Source: Kribbella capetownensis
GTDB lineage: Bacteria > Actinomycetota > Actinomycetes > Propionibacteriales > Kribbellaceae
DNA: 64,000 nt
Direction of reading: 5' to 3'
NCBI RefSeq assembly: GCF_004331485.1
Contig: NZ_SJKD01000007.1
Location: 310,001-374,000, forward strand
Numbering within the stretch: the first letter of the stretch is position 1; each line of letters opens with the position of its first letter. The notes under the pieces were generated by a model. The model searched no databases. It was given only the letters and a program-made list of their open reading frames with translations, and had not been told where the DNA came from. Below, piece after piece: positions 60,319 to 64,000 of the stretch. Made by a program: the position numbers and the translations under genes.

Positions 60319-61657
60319 GGATGCGCTCCCAGTCGGTGACGGCGGCGTCGTACGCGTCGAGCTCGACGCGAGCGGCGTTGGCGTAGTGGTCGACCATCTC
60401 CTCGCCGAACGCGTCGCGGGCGATCTTCGAGCCGGTGAACAGCGCGGCCGCCTCGCGCAACGTGGCCGGCACGTGCTGCTTGCCGGAGTCGTACGCGTTG
60501 CCCTCCAGCAAGGGCTCGAGCTCCAGTTCGTTCTCGATCCCGTGCAGGCCGGCGGCGATGATCGCGGCGACGGCCAGGTACGGGTTCACGTCGCCGCCGG
60601 GGAGGCGGTTCTCCACCCGGAGCGAGTCGCCGTGGCCGACCACGCGGAGCGAGCAGGTCCGGTTGTCCAGGCCCCAGGCGACCGCCGTCGGCGCGAAACT
60701 GCCACGGACGAAGCGCTTGTAGGAGTTGATGTTCGGCGCGAGCAGGTAGGTGAACTCGGACAGGCAGGCGAGCTGACCGGCGATGAAGCGCTCCATCAAC
60801 TCGGAGAACCCGTGCTCCCGATCACCCGCCAGTACGGCGTCTCCCGCGGCGGACCGGAAGCTCAGGTGGATGTGGCACGAGTTGCCCTCGCGTTCGTCGT
60901 ACTTCGCCATGAACGTGAGGCTTTTGCCGTGTTTCGCCGCGATCTCCTTCGCACCCGTCTTGTAGATCGAGTGGTTGTCGCAGGTGACGAGCGCCTCGTC
61001 GTACCGGAAGGCGATCTCGTGCTGGCCGAAGTTGCATTCGCCCTTGGCGGACTCGACGTACAGGCCGGCGCCGGTCATGCCGTTGCGGATGTCGCGCAGC
61101 AGCGGTTCGACCCGGGAGGTGCCGAGGAGGGAGTAGTCGACGTTGTACTGGTTGCCCGGGACCAGGTCGCGGTAGCGCTTGTCCCAGGCCGATTCGAAGG
61201 TGTCGTCGAAGACCATGAACTCGAGCTCGGTGCCGACGTACGCCTTGAGACCCATGGCGGCGAGGCGGTCGAGTTGCGCGCGGAGGACCTGGCGTGGTGA
61301 TGCGACCACCGGAGTGCCGTCGAGCCATTGCACGTCGCAGAGGACCATCGCGGTCCCTTCCAGCCACGGGATGAGTCTCAGCGTGTCCAGGTCGGGAGCC
61401 ATCATCAGGTCGCCGTACCCACGCTCCCAGGACGACATGGCGTACCCGTCCACGGTGTTCATGTCGACGTCGACCGCCAGCAGGTAGTTGCACCCCTCGG
61501 TCCCGTGCCTCAGCACCTCCTCCAGGAAGTACCGCGCGCCACAGCGCTTCCCCTGCAACCGCCCCTGCATGTCCGTGATCGCCACCAGCACCGTGTCGAC
61601 CCGCCCGGACCCGACCAGGTCCCGCAACTCCTGCACCCGAATCCTGCCAGCAGCCAC
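60299..61657 (-). CDS. Glutamine synthetase-like gamma-glutamyl-amine ligase
   Basis: A 452-aa GlnA-family enzyme. Metal/ATP motifs are seen in TELEF (about 143-147), NSCHIHLSF and LRVVGHGDSLRVENRLPGGDVNPYL. The C-terminal adenylylation Tyr motif of true GlnA is absent. Such GlnA3/GlnA4/PuuA-type proteins attach glutamate to polyamines or ethanolamine using ATP. It heads the catabolic operon, directly coupled to the PuuD-like gene. GTG at 61657 is preferred, because AGGAG lies five bases before it; GTG 61663 lies on top of that site. Which amine is the substrate is unknown. Confidence 0.9.
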   Translation of the reverse strand: MAAGRIRVQELRDLVGSGRVDTVLVAITDMQGRLQGKRCGARYFLEEVLRHGTEGCNYLLAVDVDMNTVDGYAMSSWERGYGDLMMAPDLDTLRLIPWLEGTAMVLCDVQWLDGTPVVASPRQVLRAQLDRLAAMGLKAYVGTELEFMVFDDTFESAWDKRYRDLVPGNQYNVDYSLLGTSRVEPLLRDIRNGMTGAGLYVESAKGECNFGQHEIAFRYDEALVTCDNHSIYKTGAKEIAAKHGKSLTFMAKYDEREGNSCHIHLSFRSAAGDAVLAGDREHGFSELMERFIAGQLACLSEFTYLLAPNINSYKRFVRGSFAPTAVAWGLDNRTCSLRVVGHGDSLRVENRLPGGDVNPYLAVAAIIAAGLHGIENELELEPLLEGNAYDSGKQHVPATLREAAALFTGSKIARDAFGEEMVDHYANAARVELDAYDAAVTDWERIRGFERL

Positions 61658-61673
61658 GTCCACTCCTCGGATC

Positions 61674-61696
61674 TATTGGTCTGCCCCCAGTCCATT
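61674..61696. promoter_or_regulatory. Candidate FadR-type operator before the amine ligase gene
   Basis: A 23-base stretch around TTGGTCTGCCCCCAGTCCA, partly dyad-symmetric, 17 bases before the ligase start. It resembles 56690-56712 at 17 of 23 positions. A perfect 7-bp inverted repeat (CATTGAC at 61693, GTCAATG at 61718) overlaps its right end and contains a TTGACA on the minus strand that may be the -35 box. Confidence 0.4.
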
Positions 61697-61847
61697 GACT
61701 CAAGCCCATGCGATCCTGTCAATGCTGTGGCCTGGCTGCGGCGCGGTGGTGCCGTGACACTTCGGGGTCTGGGCAGATGGCAGGACCGTGCGGAAAATCG
61801 GGGAATTCGGCCGCACCGCCCAAGCGGCCCGATCCTGGAGGACCGCT

Positions 61848-62822
61848 ATGCGATCTTCGATACCTTCCCTGCCCCACCGCCCCGGTCGGTTCGTCACCCG
61901 CCCCCGCGCCCTGGCCGTTCTGCTGGCCGGTACGGCGCTCGCGTTCAGCCCACTCGGAGGTCAGGCGACCGCCCAACTGCCGGTCGACCAGGTCGGCAAC
62001 CCGTGTCTCACCCCGGCCGACGGTCCCGCGGCCCGTGGTGGGTTCGGTGCCGACCACCGCGACCTGTCCGCGGCCGAGCAGCAGTCGATCGAGGCCAAGA
62101 CCGCGCAGATCCTGAAGGCCAAGGCCGCCCGCGGCCTGACGCCGAAGGCCGGCACCCTGGCCGCGGCGAGCGTTCCGGTCTACTTCCACGTGATGCGCAG
62201 CAGCACCGGCGCCGGCGACGTCACCGCGACCCAGATCAACCAGCAGATTGCCGAACTGAACCAGGACTTCGCCGGTGGCGAGTCGTCGCAGGCCGCGAAC
62301 ACCGGCTTCACGTTCTACCTGGCCGGCACCGACCGGTTCAACAACAACACCTGGCATCGCGACGGCCAGAGCACGACGTACCGGTCACAAACGCGCAAGG
62401 GTGGCAAGAACGCCCTGAACATCTGGCTGGTCGACTTCTCCTACCTCGGCATCGCGACGTTCCCGTGGGACTACCAGAGCAGCCCGTCGATCGACGGCAT
62501 CCGGGTGCAGTACAGCTCGCTGCCGGGTGGTTCGGCGACGAACTTCAACCTCGGCAAGACCGCGTCGCACGAGGCGGGCCACTGGTTCGGGCTGTACCAC
62601 ACCTTCCAGGGCGGCTGCACGAGCACGAACGACTCGGTGTCCGACACGCCGGCCCAGAGCAGCGCCAGCAGCGGCTGCCCGACCGGCCGGAACTCGTGTT
62701 CGCTGCCCGGTCTCGACCCGATCCACAACTACATGGATTACTCCTACGACTCCTGCTACAACCAGTTCACTCCCGGCCAGAGCAGCCGCATCAGCACCAT
62801 GTGGACGGCCTACCGGGCGTGA
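61848..62822 (+). CDS. Secreted zinc metalloprotease, M43 (pappalysin-like)
   Basis: A 324-aa exported protease. The long twin-Arg-containing N-terminus and signal peptide end near GGQATA, then a propeptide of about 65 residues precedes the catalytic domain. Zinc ligands are in HEAGHWFGLYH (H241, E242, H245, H251), the Met-turn region in NYMDYSYDSC. Several Cys pairs are typical of M43B proteases. ATG at 61848 follows GGAGGACCGCT; the frame to 61788 lacks a ribosome site. It probably digests proteins outside the cell. Monocistronic, divergent from the amine cluster. Confidence 0.88.
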   Translation: MRSSIPSLPHRPGRFVTRPRALAVLLAGTALAFSPLGGQATAQLPVDQVGNPCLTPADGPAARGGFGADHRDLSAAEQQSIEAKTAQILKAKAARGLTPKAGTLAAASVPVYFHVMRSSTGAGDVTATQINQQIAELNQDFAGGESSQAANTGFTFYLAGTDRFNNNTWHRDGQSTTYRSQTRKGGKNALNIWLVDFSYLGIATFPWDYQSSPSIDGIRVQYSSLPGGSATNFNLGKTASHEAGHWFGLYHTFQGGCTSTNDSVSDTPAQSSASSGCPTGRNSCSLPGLDPIHNYMDYSYDSCYNQFTPGQSSRISTMWTAYRA

Positions 62823-62855
62823 CGCAGGGACCCCAAGCCGTCTAGAGTGCCGCCG

Positions 62856-63992
62856 ATGCGTTTGCTTCTGTCGGCCTGCGCAACCACCGCACTGGTGGTC
62901 GCCGGACCTCTGACAGCGACCGCCGCCGGCCAGGGCCCACAAGCCCCGGTCGGCGGCGACCTGCTGACCGCGAAGCCGACGGTCGTCGCCGACGGGGCGG
63001 CACCGCCGGCTGTCCAGGCATCGGCGTACGTGGTGGCCGACATCGATACCGGCGACGTACTGGTCGCGAAGGCGCCGCACGCGAAGCTGCGGCCCGCGAG
63101 CACGCTGAAGACCCTCACCGCCCTGGTTCTGCTGCCGCGGCTGAAGAAGACCGATCCGGTCGTCGGCACGGATGCCGACGCGGGCATCATCGGCAGCAAG
63201 GTCGGCGTCTATCCCGGACTGCGCTACACGGTCGACCTGCTGTTCCAGGGCATGTTCCTGGCCTCCGGGAACGACGCCGTGCACGCGCTGGCCGCCCATG
63301 ACCAGGGCGGCATCCCGGCGACGATCCAGCGGATGAACCAGAAGGCCAAGGAGATCGGCGCGGACGACACCCACGTGACCGACCCGACCGGTCTGGACGC
63401 GGACGGTCAGTTCTCCAGCGCGTACGACCTGGCCCTGTTCGCCCAGGCGGGCCTGGCCCGGCCGGACTTCGCCAAGTACGCCTCGACCAAGTACACGGCC
63501 TTCCCGAACGCCGGGAAGGGCGGCACATACCAGGTCGCGAACCAGAACAAACTGCTGTTCAGCTACGACGGCGCCCTGGGCGTCAAGACCGGCTACACGA
63601 CGCTGGCCCGCAACACGTTCATCGGCGCGGCCCGCCGCAACGGCCACACGCTGGTGGTGACGCTGATGAACGCACCGCACGGCGTCACCGAGGACGCGAG
63701 CAACCTGCTCACCTGGACCTTCAGGAACTACACCAAGCTCAACCCGGTCGGCACGCTGGTCAAACCGGCCGCGGCGGTGCCTCCGAAGGCCGAGACCGGC
63801 ACCACCGAGGGCAAGATCACCACAGGGACCAGTACGGCGCACCCGCCGCGCAGCCGGACCGTGCTCAACCCCGGCCAGGCGGTCCAGTCGATCGCCTTCC
63901 GCGTCCCGGCCTGGGTGTACGCCGCCCCGCCCGTTCTCCTGCTCGGCCTGTTCCTCAGACGCCCCAAAGCACTCCGCAGACGCCGACATTAG
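62856..63992 (+). CDS. D-alanyl-D-alanine carboxypeptidase (serine type, S11)
   Basis: A 378-aa penicillin-binding enzyme that trims D-Ala from peptidoglycan stem peptides. A signal peptide ends near ATAAG. The active-site motifs are all present: S82-x2-K85 (STLK), S137-G-N139 and K244-T-G246. A Pro/Thr-rich linker leads to a C-terminal TM helix (about 350-370) and a very basic tail (RRPKALRRRRH), so the enzyme is anchored by its C-terminus with the catalytic domain outside. ATG at 62856 chosen over a GTG three codons earlier. It follows the protease by 33 bases and ends just before the window edge. Confidence 0.92.
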   Translation: MRLLLSACATTALVVAGPLTATAAGQGPQAPVGGDLLTAKPTVVADGAAPPAVQASAYVVADIDTGDVLVAKAPHAKLRPASTLKTLTALVLLPRLKKTDPVVGTDADAGIIGSKVGVYPGLRYTVDLLFQGMFLASGNDAVHALAAHDQGGIPATIQRMNQKAKEIGADDTHVTDPTGLDADGQFSSAYDLALFAQAGLARPDFAKYASTKYTAFPNAGKGGTYQVANQNKLLFSYDGALGVKTGYTTLARNTFIGAARRNGHTLVVTLMNAPHGVTEDASNLLTWTFRNYTKLNPVGTLVKPAAAVPPKAETGTTEGKITTGTSTAHPPRSRTVLNPGQAVQSIAFRVPAWVYAAPPVLLLGLFLRRPKALRRRRH

Positions 63993-64000
63993 CTAGCGGC

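Noticed and set aside
1..64000. CRISPR arrays, insertion sequences, integrases, tRNA or rRNA genes
   Set aside because: No regularly spaced repeats, transposase/integrase motifs or structural RNA patterns were recognised by eye anywhere in the window.

Overview
The window is 64 kb of very GC-rich DNA with GTG and TTG starts, strong GGAGG ribosome sites and long antisense reading frames. These point to an actinomycete. The gene mix fits Propionibacteriales, and a Kribbella-like soil organism is my best guess: a Gram-positive Tad pilus, a type VII secretion (T7SS) ATPase, MgtA-like glycosyltransferases, an SdhCDAB operon and a FadR-controlled gamma-glutamyl pathway. That assignment is inference, because no rRNA or taxonomic marker is present.

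Layout. 1-4.2 kb: the 3' end of a polyol operon (two ABC permeases, a mannitol/arabitol-type dehydrogenase and xylulokinase). 4.3-5.6 kb: a uridine-kinase-like P-loop protein and a lipoprotein. 5.65-14.7 kb (minus strand): a compact Tad/Flp pilus operon running from a CpaB-like SAF protein through CpaE-like, TadA, TadB, TadC, a small Flp pilin, two TadE-like proteins and a TadG-like protein to a large LysM/BTAD membrane protein. 14.9-27.5 kb: a coiled-coil protein, then a T7SS-type region. It holds a 1522-aa FtsK/SpoIIIE ATPase, a convergent WXG100 protein, a WXG-like 110-aa protein, two tandem copies of a [about 675-aa helical protein + lipoprotein] module, and a third orphan lipoprotein.

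27.6-40.8 kb: three [lipoprotein -> secreted protein] pairs on the minus strand. Between the second and third lie a nucleoside uptake and salvage operon (BmpA-type binding protein, ATPase, two permeases, cytidine deaminase, thymidine phosphorylase) and an M20 amidohydrolase. 40.9-49.2 kb: a B12-dependent acyl-CoA mutase catalytic subunit, two coupled GT4 glycosyltransferases, a zinc-ribbon metallo-beta-lactamase-fold protein and the sdhCDAB operon. 49.2-52 kb: a DUF2000 protein, an M55 D-aminopeptidase-like protein, an AraC regulator and a small membrane protein. 52.1-54.9 kb: a large LuxR-type (LAL) ATPase regulator. 55.1-61.7 kb (minus strand): a gamma-glutamyl amine catabolic cluster (glutamine-synthetase-like ligase, PuuD-like amidotransferase, aldehyde dehydrogenase, SDR, FadR regulator, APC permease). 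61.8-64 kb: a secreted M43-type zinc protease and a D-Ala-D-Ala carboxypeptidase.

The most novel part is 15.9-27.5 kb together with the related lipoprotein/secreted pairs: a cell-envelope secretion neighbourhood built by repeated module duplication. No tRNA, rRNA, CRISPR array, transposase or integrase was seen.
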